A stretch of 64,000 nt of DNA from Paraburkholderia kururiensis JCM 10599 = LMG 19447 (lineage in GTDB: Bacteria > Pseudomonadota > Gammaproteobacteria > Burkholderiales > Burkholderiaceae), in assembly GCF_003986935.1 (NCBI RefSeq), contig NZ_RJZE01000015.1, positions 142,475 to 206,474 on the forward strand. Direction: 5' to 3'. The position numbers were made by a program, and so were the translations under genes. How positions within the stretch are numbered: position 1 is the stretch's first letter; every line of letters begins with the position of its first letter. Shown one piece after another: positions 27,477-37,016 of the stretch. The notes beneath the pieces were generated by a model. The model did no database searches. It saw only the letters and a list, made by a program, of their open reading frames with translations, and was not told where the DNA came from.

Positions 27477-28901
27477 TCACGCAGGCGCGCGCGCCTCGCG
27501 CATCAGCGCCTCGATTTCGTCGGCTTCTACCGGCACGTCGCGCGTGATGAGTTCACAGCCGTGTTCGGTGACGATGGCGTCGTCCTCGATGCGAATGCCG
27601 ATGTCCCAGTAGCGTTCCGGCACGTCTTCGGCGGCGCGCACGTAGAGGCCTGGTTCGATCGTGAGCGCCATCGACGGCCGCAGCGTGCGCCACGGCGGCG
27701 CGGCATCCGGCTTGCCATTCGCGGTGCCGGCCCGTTCGCGGTAATCGCCGCAATCGTGCACGTCCATGCCCAGCCAATGCCCCGTGCGGTGCATGTAGAA
27801 GCGGGTGTAGGCGCGCTCGGCGATCACGTCGTCCACGGACGAAAACTGTGCGCGGCCGATGATGCCCGTGTCGAGCAGCCCTTGGGCGAGCACGCGCACG
27901 GCTGCTTCGTGCGGCGCGTCGAAGCTGACGCCGGCGCGCGTGGCATCGATGGCCGCCTGCTGGGCCGCCAGCACGATTTCGTAGAGTTCGCGCTGGGCCG
28001 GTGTGAAACGGCCGCTCGCCGGAAAGGTGCGGGTGATGTCCGACGCGTAGCCGTCCAGTTCGCAGGCCGCGTCGATCAGCACGAGGTCGCCCTCGCGCGC
28101 AATCGCGTTGCCCGCCGGATAGTGCAGCACGCAGGCGTTCGCGCCCGCCGCCACGATCGAGCCGTAGGCCGGCGCCTGCGCGCCGTGCTTGCGGAACGTG
28201 TAGAGCAGTTCGGCCTCGATCTCGTACTCGCGCATGCCGGGCCGGCACGCGGCCATCGCGCGACAGTGCGCGGCCGCCGAGATTCGTGCGGCGCGCCGCA
28301 TGATGTCCAGTTCATGGGCGTCCTTGAAGAGACGCATGTCGTCGAGCAGCGGCAGCAGGTCGTGCGCCGCCGTGGGCGCCGTCACGCCGCTGCGGCCCTG
28401 GGCGCGCACGGCGTCGAGCCAGCGTCGCACCTGCTCGTCGAGCGCGGCGGACGAGCCGAGCGCATAGTGCAGCGCCGGCTTGCCGGCCAGGATGCGCGGC
28501 AACTGCGCGTCGATTTCGTCGGAGGCAAAGGCCGCGTCGAAGCCGAAGGTGCCGCGTGCCGCTTCGGGGCCGTACCGGAAGCCTTCCCAGGTTTCTCGCT
28601 CGGCGTTTCTCTCGCGGCAGAACAGGATGGCGGCGGGTTCGCCGGCTGCGGCGCTCGCGTCGAGCACGAGCAGCGCTTCGGGTTCCGCGAAGCCGGTCAG
28701 GTAATAGAAGTAGCTGTCGTGCCGGTAGGCGTAGTCCGTGTCGCGATTGCGCAGGACTTCAGGCGCGGTGGGCACGATGGCGACGCCGCCGCCCGCGGCC
28801 CGCAGCGCAGCGAGCACGCGCTCGCGGCGGCCGCGGTAGACGTCGATGGCGGGCGCGTCGGCGGCGGGGCGGTGCAGGGAGGAATCGGTCGGCTGGTCCA
28901 T
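27477..28901 (-). CDS. pepP: Xaa-Pro aminopeptidase (aminopeptidase P)
   Basis: This 474-residue metallopeptidase removes N-terminal residues before proline. The N-terminal AMP_N domain (DYAYRHDSYFYYLTGF) is followed by the pita-bread catalytic domain with metal ligands in LIDAACELDGYASDITRTF, HRTGHWLGMDVHD, TIEPGLYV and GIRIEDD. I chose the start at 28901 (MDQPTD); the much longer open frame upstream is antisense to the GST gene. ubiH follows after 90 bp. Confidence 0.95.
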   Translation of the reverse strand: MDQPTDSSLHRPAADAPAIDVYRGRRERVLAALRAAGGGVAIVPTAPEVLRNRDTDYAYRHDSYFYYLTGFAEPEALLVLDASAAAGEPAAILFCRERNAERETWEGFRYGPEAARGTFGFDAAFASDEIDAQLPRILAGKPALHYALGSSAALDEQVRRWLDAVRAQGRSGVTAPTAAHDLLPLLDDMRLFKDAHELDIMRRAARISAAAHCRAMAACRPGMREYEIEAELLYTFRKHGAQAPAYGSIVAAGANACVLHYPAGNAIAREGDLVLIDAACELDGYASDITRTFPASGRFTPAQRELYEIVLAAQQAAIDATRAGVSFDAPHEAAVRVLAQGLLDTGIIGRAQFSSVDDVIAERAYTRFYMHRTGHWLGMDVHDCGDYRERAGTANGKPDAAPPWRTLRPSMALTIEPGLYVRAAEDVPERYWDIGIRIEDDAIVTEHGCELITRDVPVEADEIEALMREARAPA

Positions 28902-29141
28902 CGCGAGATTGTAGCGCCCAATCCGCAGACGTTCCCGGCTGGAGCGCCTGCGGGCGTGCACCACGGGCAGGCCACCGGAAAGCCGCCGGAAAGCACGGCA
29001 AGCGCTGCGGGCGCCATGTTGCAATCCGTCCACAGCCATACGGCCATCGGCCATTCGCCGGGCGCGCCCTTCGTCTGGATCGCCGAAAACCAACGTATAC
29101 TTTCGCGGACTCCAGAATTCCAGAAAAGGCAGGCAGGCGTG

Positions 29142-29753
29142 ATGAAACTCATCGGTTCGCTCGGCAGTCCGTTCGTGCGCAAGGCGCGAATCGTGCTCGC
29201 CGAAAAGAAGATCGACTACAAGCTGGTGCTCGAGAACGTCTGGGTGCCGGAAACCACGATTCACGACTTCAATCCGCTCGGCAAGGTGCCCTGCCTCGTG
29301 ATGGAAGACGGCGAGGCCGTGTTCGATTCCCGCGTGATCTGCGAATACGTGGATACGCTTTCGCCCGTGGGCAAACTCATTCCCCCGTCGGGGCGCGAGC
29401 GCGTGGAAGTGCGCTGCTGGGAAGCGCTCGCCGACGGCATGCTGGACGCCGCCGTGCTGATTCGCCTCGAAGGCACGCAGCGCACGCCGGAACAGCGCAA
29501 CGAAACCTGGCTCGCGCGCCAGCAGCGCAAGATCGACGACGGTCTCGTCGCCATGTCGCAAGGGCTGGGCAGCAAGACGTGGTGCGCGAGCACCCATTAC
29601 TCGCTCGCGGACATCGCGCTGGGTTGCGCGCTCGGCTACCTCGACTTCCGCATGCCGGAACTCGACTGGCGCGACAAGTACCCGAACCTCGACAAGCACT
29701 TCGCCAAGCTCTCGCTGCGCCAGTCGTTCATCGACACGGTGCCTTCCAACTGA
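29142..29753 (+). CDS. Glutathione S-transferase family protein
   Basis: This 203-residue protein has an N-terminal thioredoxin-like domain (IGSLGSPFVRKARIVLAEKK, with Ser in the SP(F/Y)xR active-site region), the glutathione-binding GKVPCLVMEDGEAVFDS and a helical C-terminal domain (HYSLADIALG). It resembles the YibF/beta-like cytosolic GST group. It is divergent from pepP, with a TATACT -10-like box at 29094. Substrate unknown. Confidence 0.9.
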   Translation: MKLIGSLGSPFVRKARIVLAEKKIDYKLVLENVWVPETTIHDFNPLGKVPCLVMEDGEAVFDSRVICEYVDTLSPVGKLIPPSGRERVEVRCWEALADGMLDAAVLIRLEGTQRTPEQRNETWLARQQRKIDDGLVAMSQGLGSKTWCASTHYSLADIALGCALGYLDFRMPELDWRDKYPNLDKHFAKLSLRQSFIDTVPSN

Positions 29754-29777
29754 GCACAAGCCCTCGCGGTCGTCTTC

Positions 29778-31174
29778 TCAGGCGTTCGCCGCTGCGAAGG
29801 TGACCGTGACGGTCACGCCGCGTCCGTCCGGGCCGGCGCCTAGTTCGATTTCTCCCCGATGGGCCTGCACGATCTCGCGCACGATGGCGAGGCCGAGGCC
29901 CGTTCCCTCGGTGTCCGTGGCGGCACGATAGAACGGCTCGAACACACGGCTGCGTGCCTCGGCGGGAATGCCGGGGCCGTTGTCGCAGACGGTCAGCACG
30001 ACGCGGCCGTCCGCGCGCTTGACGGTCACCGTCACGTGACCGCCGCGCTGCGTGTAGCGGATCGCGTTTTCCGCGAGATTCGACACCAGCGCGGCGAGCA
30101 GCGCGCGATGTCCCGTCACGCATGCCGGGCCGTGCAGTTCCACGCCCAGGTCGATCTCACGCGTCTGTGCGAGCAGCGCGAGTTCTTCCACCACCTCGGT
30201 GGCGAGCGCGCTCAGGTCCACGTTCTGGCTTGCCAGTTGCGAGTAGTCCGCTGATTCCGCCTGCGCGAGCAGCAACAGCTTGTTCGTGAGCCCGACCATC
30301 GACTGGTTGCTTCGATGCATCGCCGCCAGCACTTCCGAGAGTTCCGGTTCGATGCTGCGCCGTTGCCGCGCGAATTGAAGCTGCGTGCCGAGCAACGTGA
30401 GCGGCGTGCGCAGCTGATGCGCCGCGTCGGCGATAAAGCGCCGTTGCGTTGCGACCTGCAGACCGAGGCGCGCAATGCACTGATTGATCGCATCCACGAT
30501 GGGCCGCAGTTCGGTATGCAGCCGCTCCACGCGCAGCGGCGCAAGCTGCATCGGATCGCGGTCCGCCACGTCGTCTTTCACCTTCATGAGCGGCCGCAGC
30601 TCGAACGTGAGCCCGATACAGACGAGCGCGACGGCGAGCACGATCATCTCGATCTGCCGGATCAACTGCGGCCGCCACACGGCTTCCACCATCGCGTCGC
30701 GCGAGCGCGTCGTCTTGCCCACGAGAATCTGCACGCGACGCGACGCGTCGCGCCGTTGTCGTACATGAGCCGCACGAGCGACACCGCGCGCACGCGCTGG
30801 CCGCGCAGCGTGGCGTTGAACCATTGCGGCTCGGTGGCCGGGTCGGCCACGCGCCCGGTGGCCGACGGGAAGTCGGGCAGGCCCGCGAGCAGCCGCCCGT
30901 CTTCCAGACGCACGCTGTAGAACACCTGGTCGCCGTAGGGCGAGGCGAACACTTCGATGGCGGCGGGCGGCATATCGACCACGAGCGCGCCGTCCGCCCA
31001 TTCCACTTCGCCGGAGATCATGCGCGCCGACGCGACCAACAGGTTGTCCTGCACGAGGTCGGCGGTGTGGCGCGCGTTGTCGTGTTCCGTTTTCGCGGTC
31101 ACGAACACGTAGAGCGCGAGCGGCAGCAGCAGCCACCACAGAAGGCGCACGCGCAGGCTATTGGTCATCGTCAC
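29778..31174 (-). pseudogene. Sensor histidine kinase (TctE/QseC-like), split by a frameshift
   Basis: The 5' part (31174 to about 30740) encodes a membrane anchor (LLWWLLLPLALYVF) and a periplasmic sensor; the 3' part, in another frame, encodes the second membrane helix, HisKA box (FIADAAHQLRTPLTLLG), N box (NLAENAIRYT), DNGPGIP and GTGLGLAIV. The frames meet at a CGCGA/CGCGT repeat (30734-30753). Removing one 5-bp unit joins them into a 463-residue kinase reading RLMYDNGATRRVQILVG. The overlap of its start with the response-regulator stop (4 bp) shows the original operon. As written, only a 170-residue sensor fragment, and perhaps a C-terminal kinase from an internal ATG at 30692, could be made. 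Real mutation, phase variation or sequencing error are all possible. Confidence 0.85.
30734..30753. repeat. Pentanucleotide repeat at the histidine-kinase frameshift
   Basis: Four 5-bp units CGCGA, CGCGA, CGCGT, CGCGC lie in tandem on the plus strand. Two are identical, and loss of one restores the kinase frame. Slipped-strand replication would explain the frameshift. Confidence 0.8.
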
Positions 31175-31848
31175 TGCTCATCGTCTTTCTTGCGCAGCAG
31201 GTAGCCGAGGCCGCGCAGCGTGACGATGGCGGCCGAGCTGCCGTCCAGCTTCTTGCGCAGGCGCGAGATGTAGATTTCGACGGCGTCTTCGCTCGGCTCG
31301 TCGGCGAGCGTGAAGATGGCGTCCATGAGCGCCGCCTTGGAAACCGTCTTGCCGAGCCGCAGGATCAGCGTTTCGAGCACCGTGCGTTCGCGCGGCGTCA
31401 CCGCGAGCGGGGCGCCTTTTAACGTGAACTGGCGCGTGTCGATGTCGAAGGCGAGGTCGCCGCAGATTACGTCGCCGGCCTTGGTGGGCGCCTGGCGCCG
31501 GATCAGCACCTTGATGCGCGCCACCAGTTCGCGCACTTCGAACGGCTTGACGAGGTAGTCGTCCGCGCCAAGTCCCAGCAGTTCCACCTTCTCGTCGATG
31601 GACCCGCTCGCCGTGAGGATCATCACCGGAGTTTCGTCGCCGCGCTGGCGCATGCGGCGCAGCACGTTCTTGCCCGAGAGCTTCGGCAGGTTCAGGTCGA
31701 GCAGCACGACGTCGTAGCGGTTCGTGCGCAGCAACTGGTCGGCGGCGTCGCCGTCCTGCACCGCGTCGAGCGCGAACGCGTCCTGCTCCAGCGTTTTGGC
31801 GAGCCAGTGCGAGAGCGTGGGATTGTCTTCGATGAGCAGCAGCTTCAT
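31171..31848 (-). CDS. Two-component response regulator, OmpR/PhoB type (TctD/QseB-like)
   Basis: This 225-residue regulator has an intact receiver domain (phospho-acceptor Asp51 in LLDLNLPKLSG, Lys101 in DDYLVKPFE) and a winged-helix DNA-binding domain ending in TLRGLGYLLRKK. The start at 31848 (MKLLLIEDN) removes eight non-conserved residues. Its stop overlaps the kinase start, so they were one unit. Because the kinase is frameshifted, this regulator may now be an orphan. Its targets are unknown; the divergent ABC importer is a candidate. Confidence 0.94.
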   Translation of the reverse strand: MKLLLIEDNPTLSHWLAKTLEQDAFALDAVQDGDAADQLLRTNRYDVVLLDLNLPKLSGKNVLRRMRQRGDETPVMILTASGSIDEKVELLGLGADDYLVKPFEVRELVARIKVLIRRQAPTKAGDVICGDLAFDIDTRQFTLKGAPLAVTPRERTVLETLILRLGKTVSKAALMDAIFTLADEPSEDAVEIYISRLRKKLDGSSAAIVTLRGLGYLLRKKDDEQ

Positions 31849-32131
31849 GGGGCAGCAGCGGGCGAGCCGCACGGATCAGGCCGTCGATTGTGCCGCAAAT
31901 CGGCGGCTTTGCAATGCTGGCTCACCCGCCACGCGGGCGGCTCGCGGCATTGCGGGTTAACACGAATGCTTGCCGCTGCCGGCCGATAGCTGGCAGAAGG
32001 ATTCGGATTTCTATAATCCGCCTCACGCCTGGCTCAAGACCAGGCCCAGAAAGGACCGCGCCGCAGTAAGCCCAGACCCAAGGCCAGCGGCGAAGCACCA
32101 GGCGGTCCGCCCAACCAAGGAGACTTTCTTC

Positions 32132-33163
32132 ATGCGTACCCTGCGTAAAGTGGCTGCCCTGTCGAGTTTTGCCGTGCTGGCGTTCGCGCTTGCCGCGGCC
32201 CCGGCGTCGGCGTCGGCCGAATCCTCGAAGATCACGATCATGGTGGGTGGCGCGACCAAGATCATCTACCTGCCGGCCAAGCTCACCGAGCAGCTCGGCT
32301 ACTTCAAGGAAGAAGGCCTCGACGTCGAGATCCAGTCGCAGCCCGCCGGCGTCGACGCGGAAAACGAACTGCTCGCGGGCGCTGTGCAGGGCGTGGTGGG
32401 TTTCTACGATCACACCATCGACCTGCAGAGCAAGGGCAAGGAAGTCGAAGCGCTCGTGATCTTCGGCCAGGTGCCCGGTGAAGTGGAAATGGTGGCCACC
32501 AAGGCCGCCGGCAGCCTGAAGAGCATGGCCGACGTGAAGGGCAAGACCCTTGGCGTGACCGGCCTCGGTTCGTCCACGAGCTTTCTCACGCAATACCTCG
32601 CGCAGCGCGCCGGCGTGCCCTCCACGCAATACACACTGCTGCCCGTGGGCGCGGACGCCAGTTTCATCGCTGCCATCAAGCAAAGCCGCATCGATGCCGG
32701 CATGACGACCGAGCCCACCGTCTCGCAACTGCTGAAGACCGGCGACGCGAAGGTGCTGGTCGACATGCGTACGCTCGACGGCACGCGCGCCGCGCTGGGC
32801 GGCACGTATCCGGCCTCGAGCTTCTACGTGCAGCGCGCGTGGGCCGAGTCGCACAAGGAGGAAGCCGCGAAGCTCGCGCGCGCCTTCGTGAAGACGCTGA
32901 ACTTCATCGCGACGCATAGCGCCGACGAGATCGCCGACAAGATGCCGAAGGACTACTACGGCAACAACCGCGACCTCTACGTAGGCGCGCTGAAGGCCTC
33001 GCTGCCCATGTTCACGAAGGACGGCAAGATGCCCGCCGACGGTCCGGACACGGTGCTGAAGGTGCTCTCGTCGTTCAGCCCCTCGGTGAAGGGCAAGCAT
33101 ATCGACCTCGCGCGCACTTACACGAACGAGTTCGTCTCGTCGGTGAAGACCGCGGCGAAATAA
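32132..33163 (+). CDS. ABC transporter substrate-binding protein (SsuA/TauA/NMT1-like)
   Basis: This 343-residue periplasmic protein has a signal peptide (MRTLRKVAALSS, hydrophobic core, ASASA cleavage region near residue 29) and an NMT1/COG0715-type fold (YLPAKLTEQLGYFKEEGLDVE). AAGGAGA at 32117 precedes the ATG. A TATAAT at 32012-32017 may be its -10 box, giving a leader of about 110 nt. It is first of three importer genes. Nitrate, sulfonate, taurine, pyrimidine precursors and aromatic acids are all carried by this family; the sequence does not decide. Confidence 0.93.
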   Translation: MRTLRKVAALSSFAVLAFALAAAPASASAESSKITIMVGGATKIIYLPAKLTEQLGYFKEEGLDVEIQSQPAGVDAENELLAGAVQGVVGFYDHTIDLQSKGKEVEALVIFGQVPGEVEMVATKAAGSLKSMADVKGKTLGVTGLGSSTSFLTQYLAQRAGVPSTQYTLLPVGADASFIAAIKQSRIDAGMTTEPTVSQLLKTGDAKVLVDMRTLDGTRAALGGTYPASSFYVQRAWAESHKEEAAKLARAFVKTLNFIATHSADEIADKMPKDYYGNNRDLYVGALKASLPMFTKDGKMPADGPDTVLKVLSSFSPSVKGKHIDLARTYTNEFVSSVKTAAK

Positions 33164-33188
33164 CCTGCGCATTGCGCGTGAGTCACAC

Positions 33189-34064
33189 ATGGCGGTCAAG
33201 ACAACAGCGGAACTGCAAGCGATGAATCGACCTGTACCCCTTTCCACGAACGGCTCGCTGAACGGCTCGCCGAATGGGTTGCCAGCGGGCGCGCCGGCCA
33301 TCGAGCTGCGCAACGTCTCGTGCCGCTTCATCAGCCCCGACGGCAAGGCAACGATCGCGCTGCGCGACTTCAGCATGTCGGTAGCGCGAGGCGAGTTCGT
33401 TGCGGTCGTCGGGCCCACGGGCTGCGGCAAGTCCACGACGCTCAGCATGATTACGGGCCTGCTCAAGCCCACCACGGGCGAAGTGCGCGTGATGGGCCAG
33501 CCCGTGGACGGCATCGACCCGCGCATCGGCTTCGTGTTTCAGGCCGACGCCGTGTTCCCGTGGCGCTCGGTGCTCGACAACGTCGCGGCAGGTCCGCTGT
33601 TTCGCGGCCGCTCGAAGTCCGCGGCCTACGACGAGGCCAACGAATGGCTGCGCCGCGTGGGCCTCGAGAAGTTCGGCAAGCACTACCCGCATCAGCTGTC
33701 AGGCGGCATGCGCAAGCGTGTGGCGCTCGCGCAGACCTTCATCAACAAGCCGGAAATTCTGCTCATGGACGAGCCGTTCTCCGCGCTCGACATGCAGACC
33801 CGCACGCTGATGCAGGACGAACTGCTGCAACTGTGGTCGGCGAATGCGGGGTCGGTGGTGTTCGTCACGCACGATCTGGAAGAGGCCATTGCGCTGGCCG
33901 ACCGTGTGTTCGTGCTCACGGCACGTCCGGCCACGCTCAAGAAGGTGTACGAGATCGATCTGCCGCGTCCGCGCATCACCTCCGAGGTGCGCTACGACCC
34001 GCGCTTCATCGAAATCTCGCGGGACATCTGGCACGACCTGCGCGAAGAAGTGCAGATCGGGTAA
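33189..34064 (+). CDS. ABC transporter ATPase (SsuB/TauB-like)
   Basis: This 291-residue ATPase has Walker A GPTGCGKST, a signature written LSGGMRKRVALAQ and Walker B LLMDEPFSALD, all intact. The Q-loop VFQADAVFPWRSV is typical of the nitrate/taurine/sulfonate group. The first 38 residues are a flexible extension with a short NGSLNGSPNG repeat. It lies 25 bp after the binding-protein gene and 21 bp before the permease gene. Confidence 0.94.
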   Translation: MAVKTTAELQAMNRPVPLSTNGSLNGSPNGLPAGAPAIELRNVSCRFISPDGKATIALRDFSMSVARGEFVAVVGPTGCGKSTTLSMITGLLKPTTGEVRVMGQPVDGIDPRIGFVFQADAVFPWRSVLDNVAAGPLFRGRSKSAAYDEANEWLRRVGLEKFGKHYPHQLSGGMRKRVALAQTFINKPEILLMDEPFSALDMQTRTLMQDELLQLWSANAGSVVFVTHDLEEAIALADRVFVLTARPATLKKVYEIDLPRPRITSEVRYDPRFIEISRDIWHDLREEVQIG

Positions 34065-34085
34065 TCAACGAAAGCGGAGCACATC

Positions 34086-34946
34086 ATGTCTACCCCTCAA
34101 CAAGCGATGCCCGTGGGCATCGACGCCACGGCGCTCGCACAGGTCGAGCGTGTCGCCCAGCAGCGCATCCGGCGCCGCCACGCGCTCGTGATCGGCCTGC
34201 GCATCGCCGTGCTCGTCGTCGTGCTGGGCGGCTGGGAAGTCGCGGCGCGGCTCAAATGGATCGATCCGTTCTTCTTCTCCATGCCGTCGCAGATCTTCGC
34301 GCAGATCGTCGACTGGTTCGTCAACGGCACCTCGCAAGGGCCGCTCTTGACGCAGGTGTGGGTCACGCTGGAAGAGACCGGGCTCGGCTTTCTGATCGGC
34401 TCGGTGGCGGGCGTGTTCTGCGGCATCGTGTTGGGCCGCAACAAGCTGCTCTCCGACGTGTTCAGCATCTACATCAAGATCGCCAACTCGATTCCGCGCG
34501 TGGTGCTGGGCTCGGTGTTCGTGATCGCACTGGGCCTCGGCATGGCGTCGAAGGTGGCGCTCGCGGTGGTGATGGTGTTCTTCGTCGTGTTCGCCAATGC
34601 GTTCCAGGGCGTGCGCGAAGCGGACCGCTACATGATCGCGAACGCGCAGATTCTCGGCGCCTCGCGCCGCCAGGTGACGACGGCGGTGGTGATTCCCTCG
34701 GCGTTGAGCTGGATTCTCGCGAGCCTGCACGTGAGCTTCGGCTTCGCGCTGGTTGGCGCGGTGGTGGGCGAGTTCCTGGGTTCGAAGCAGGGCATCGGCC
34801 TGCTGATCTCGACGGCGCAAGGCGCGTTCAACGCGAGCGGCGTGTTCGCGGCGATGATCGTGCTGGCCGTGGTGGCGCTTGCTGCGGATTACCTGTTGAC
34901 CGCAGTCGAACAGCGTCTGCTCAAGTGGCGGCCGATGGCGGTTTGA
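34086..34946 (+). CDS. ABC transporter permease (SsuC/TauC-like)
   Basis: This 286-residue inner-membrane permease has about six helices and the EAA loop NAQILGASRRQVTTAVVIPSA, in the BPD_transp_1 family. It completes the three-gene importer and is followed by a terminator 120 bp downstream. GGAGC precedes the ATG. Confidence 0.94.
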   Translation: MSTPQQAMPVGIDATALAQVERVAQQRIRRRHALVIGLRIAVLVVVLGGWEVAARLKWIDPFFFSMPSQIFAQIVDWFVNGTSQGPLLTQVWVTLEETGLGFLIGSVAGVFCGIVLGRNKLLSDVFSIYIKIANSIPRVVLGSVFVIALGLGMASKVALAVVMVFFVVFANAFQGVREADRYMIANAQILGASRRQVTTAVVIPSALSWILASLHVSFGFALVGAVVGEFLGSKQGIGLLISTAQGAFNASGVFAAMIVLAVVALAADYLLTAVEQRLLKWRPMAV

Positions 34947-35069
34947 TCGTGCGCTGAGCGTTCTCTAACGCCGCCGCACAAACATCAGGCGCGGCCCGTG
35001 CCGCATCGCACTGATCCGCGCCTTCGGCTTCATCCGTTCTTTCGCGTGGTTGCGTCACGTTGACCACAT

Positions 35070-35096
35070 TGCCCCGCTTCGGCGGGGTTTTTCTTT
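35070..35096 (+). terminator. Terminator of the SsuABC-like operon
   Basis: A compact GC stem (CCCCGC with GCGGGG, loop TTCG region) is followed by TTTTTCTTTT, between the permease gene and the convergent glutamate-synthase-like gene. Confidence 0.85.
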
Positions 35097-35125
35097 TGAA
35101 GCGCAGGGTTGCGCGCGGGGGTTCG

Positions 35126-36739
35126 CTAGGCCGTCACCGCTTCTTCCAGTCGCGGCGCAAACGAGTCGCTGCGTGCCACGGGCCACCACTGCTCGTAGAG
35201 CGTATAGCGATAGTTGCCGTTGAGCAGGTCGCCCGGCTCCAGGTACTTGAGCAGCTGCGACATGAGCTGAACCTCGTGCGACGACACGCGCCGCACGATG
35301 TGATGCGCGCGCAGTTCCGACGGATGCCTGAGCCCCGCCGCCTGCACGATTTCCTTGAGCGCGTGCAGCGTGTTGTGGTGGAAGTTGAATACGCGGTCGG
35401 CCTTGTCGGGCACGACGAGCGCGCGCTGGCGCACCGGGTCTTGCGTCGCGACGCCGGTGGGGCAGCGGCCCGTGTGGCAGGTCTGGGCCTGGATGCAGCC
35501 CACGGCGAACATGAAGCCGCGCGCGGAGTTGATCCAGTCCGCACCGATGGCGAGTGTCTTCGCAATGTCGAATGCAGTAATCATCTTGCCGCTCGCGCCG
35601 ATGCGGATTTTCTCGCGCAGCCCGCAACCCACCAGCGTGTTGTGCACGAGCAGCAACCCTTCCTGAAGCGGCACGCCGATGTGATCCGTGAATTCGAGCG
35701 GCGCGGCGCCTGTTCCGCCTTCCGCGCCGTCCACTACGATGAAGTCGGGCAGGATGCCCGTTTCGAGCATCGCCTTGGCAATGCCGAAGAACTCCCACGG
35801 GTGGCCGATGCAAAGCTTGAAGCCCGTCGGCTTGCCGCCCGAGAGCTTGCGCAGCCGTTCGACGAATTCGAGTAGCCCGCGCGGCGTCGAAAACTCGGAG
35901 TGCGTGGCGGGCGAGATGCAGTCGCGGCCCATCGGCACGCCGCGCGTCTCGGCGATTTCGGGTGTGATCTTCGCGGCGGGCAGCACGCCGCCGTGGCCCG
36001 GTTTGGCGCCCTGCGAGAGCTTCACTTCGATCATCTTCACCTGCGGGTCCGCGGCCTCGCGCGCGAACTTCTCGGCGTTGAAGGTGCCGTCGTCGTTACG
36101 GCAACCGAAATAACCCGAGGCGATTTCCCAGATGATGTCGCCGCCGTGTTCGCGGTGGTACTTCGAGAGCGAGCCTTCGCCCGTGTCGTGGGCGAAGCCG
36201 CCTTTCTTGGCGCCCAGATTGAGCGCGCGAATGGCGTTCGCGGAGAGCGAGCCGAAGCTCATGGCCGAGACGTTGAAGATGGAGAGCGCGTAGGGCTGCT
36301 CGCGATCCGGTCCGACGAGAATGCGGAAGTCGTGGTTCGGGAGTTGCGTCGGCATGAGCGAGTGGCTGATCCATTCGTGGCCGGCGGCGCGCACGTCCAG
36401 TTCGGTGCCGTAGGGCCGGCTGTCCACTTCGTTCTTTGCACGCTGGTAGACGATGCTGCGCTGCTGGCGCGAGAACGGTTTTTCTTCGGTGTCGTCTTCG
36501 ACGAAGTACTGGCGGATCTCGGGGCGGATGAATTCGAACGCGAAGCGCAGATGGCCCCAAAGCGGATAGTTGCGCAGAATCGCGTGGCGCTCCTGGGTGA
36601 GGTCGGCCACGCCGAGCGCGACGAGGAGCGCCGGAATCAGGCTCCAGAACCAGGACAGATGATGGAGCGCAGCGGCGGCAACGCAGGCGGCAAGCAGCAC
36701 CACGGCGCACAACATGGCCAGATAGCGTCGGGAAAACAT
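35126..36739 (-). CDS. Membrane-anchored FMN-binding glutamate synthase family protein
   Basis: This 537-residue protein has two N-terminal membrane helices (residues 8-45) and then an FMN barrel like the synthase domain of GltB: SAMSFGSLSANAIRALN, KLSQGAKPGHGG and VDGAEGGTGAAP. A 3Fe-4S-type cysteine pattern C-x5-C-x4-C is present in GCIQAQTCHTGRCPTG. It lacks the glutaminase domain and the C-terminal beta-helix of true GltB. Such proteins may use free ammonia or act in another redox reaction; the role is not established. It is a single-gene unit. Confidence 0.9.
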   Translation of the reverse strand: MFSRRYLAMLCAVVLLAACVAAAALHHLSWFWSLIPALLVALGVADLTQERHAILRNYPLWGHLRFAFEFIRPEIRQYFVEDDTEEKPFSRQQRSIVYQRAKNEVDSRPYGTELDVRAAGHEWISHSLMPTQLPNHDFRILVGPDREQPYALSIFNVSAMSFGSLSANAIRALNLGAKKGGFAHDTGEGSLSKYHREHGGDIIWEIASGYFGCRNDDGTFNAEKFAREAADPQVKMIEVKLSQGAKPGHGGVLPAAKITPEIAETRGVPMGRDCISPATHSEFSTPRGLLEFVERLRKLSGGKPTGFKLCIGHPWEFFGIAKAMLETGILPDFIVVDGAEGGTGAAPLEFTDHIGVPLQEGLLLVHNTLVGCGLREKIRIGASGKMITAFDIAKTLAIGADWINSARGFMFAVGCIQAQTCHTGRCPTGVATQDPVRQRALVVPDKADRVFNFHHNTLHALKEIVQAAGLRHPSELRAHHIVRRVSSHEVQLMSQLLKYLEPGDLLNGNYRYTLYEQWWPVARSDSFAPRLEEAVTA

Positions 36740-37016
36740 ACGGTCTCCTCGGGGTGAACGAAGGAGGCCGGCGCGCTTCGTGTGCAGCGCGGCGGCCGGT
36801 TGTGCCCCGAATGATGCCGCAAGATGAAGGGCGCGGCTGTGAAACTCACTGGTGCGCGAGACGGAATGAACGTCCCGCGAAAGGTGCCGAAAGGCGTGTG
36901 AAGGAATGGAAAGCGTGGAGCGTGGCGGCGAGGTGAGCGAGGGCGGTGGCCCTCGCTCAATCGTGTCGGCGCTTGTGAAGAGCTTGTTCGGCGCTGGGTT
37001 GGCGCGTAGTTCGTGT

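Noticed and set aside
36740..37016. Gap between the glutamate-synthase-like gene and mnmA examined for tRNA or small genes
   Set aside because: No cloverleaf, promoter or ribosome-binding site that I could defend.
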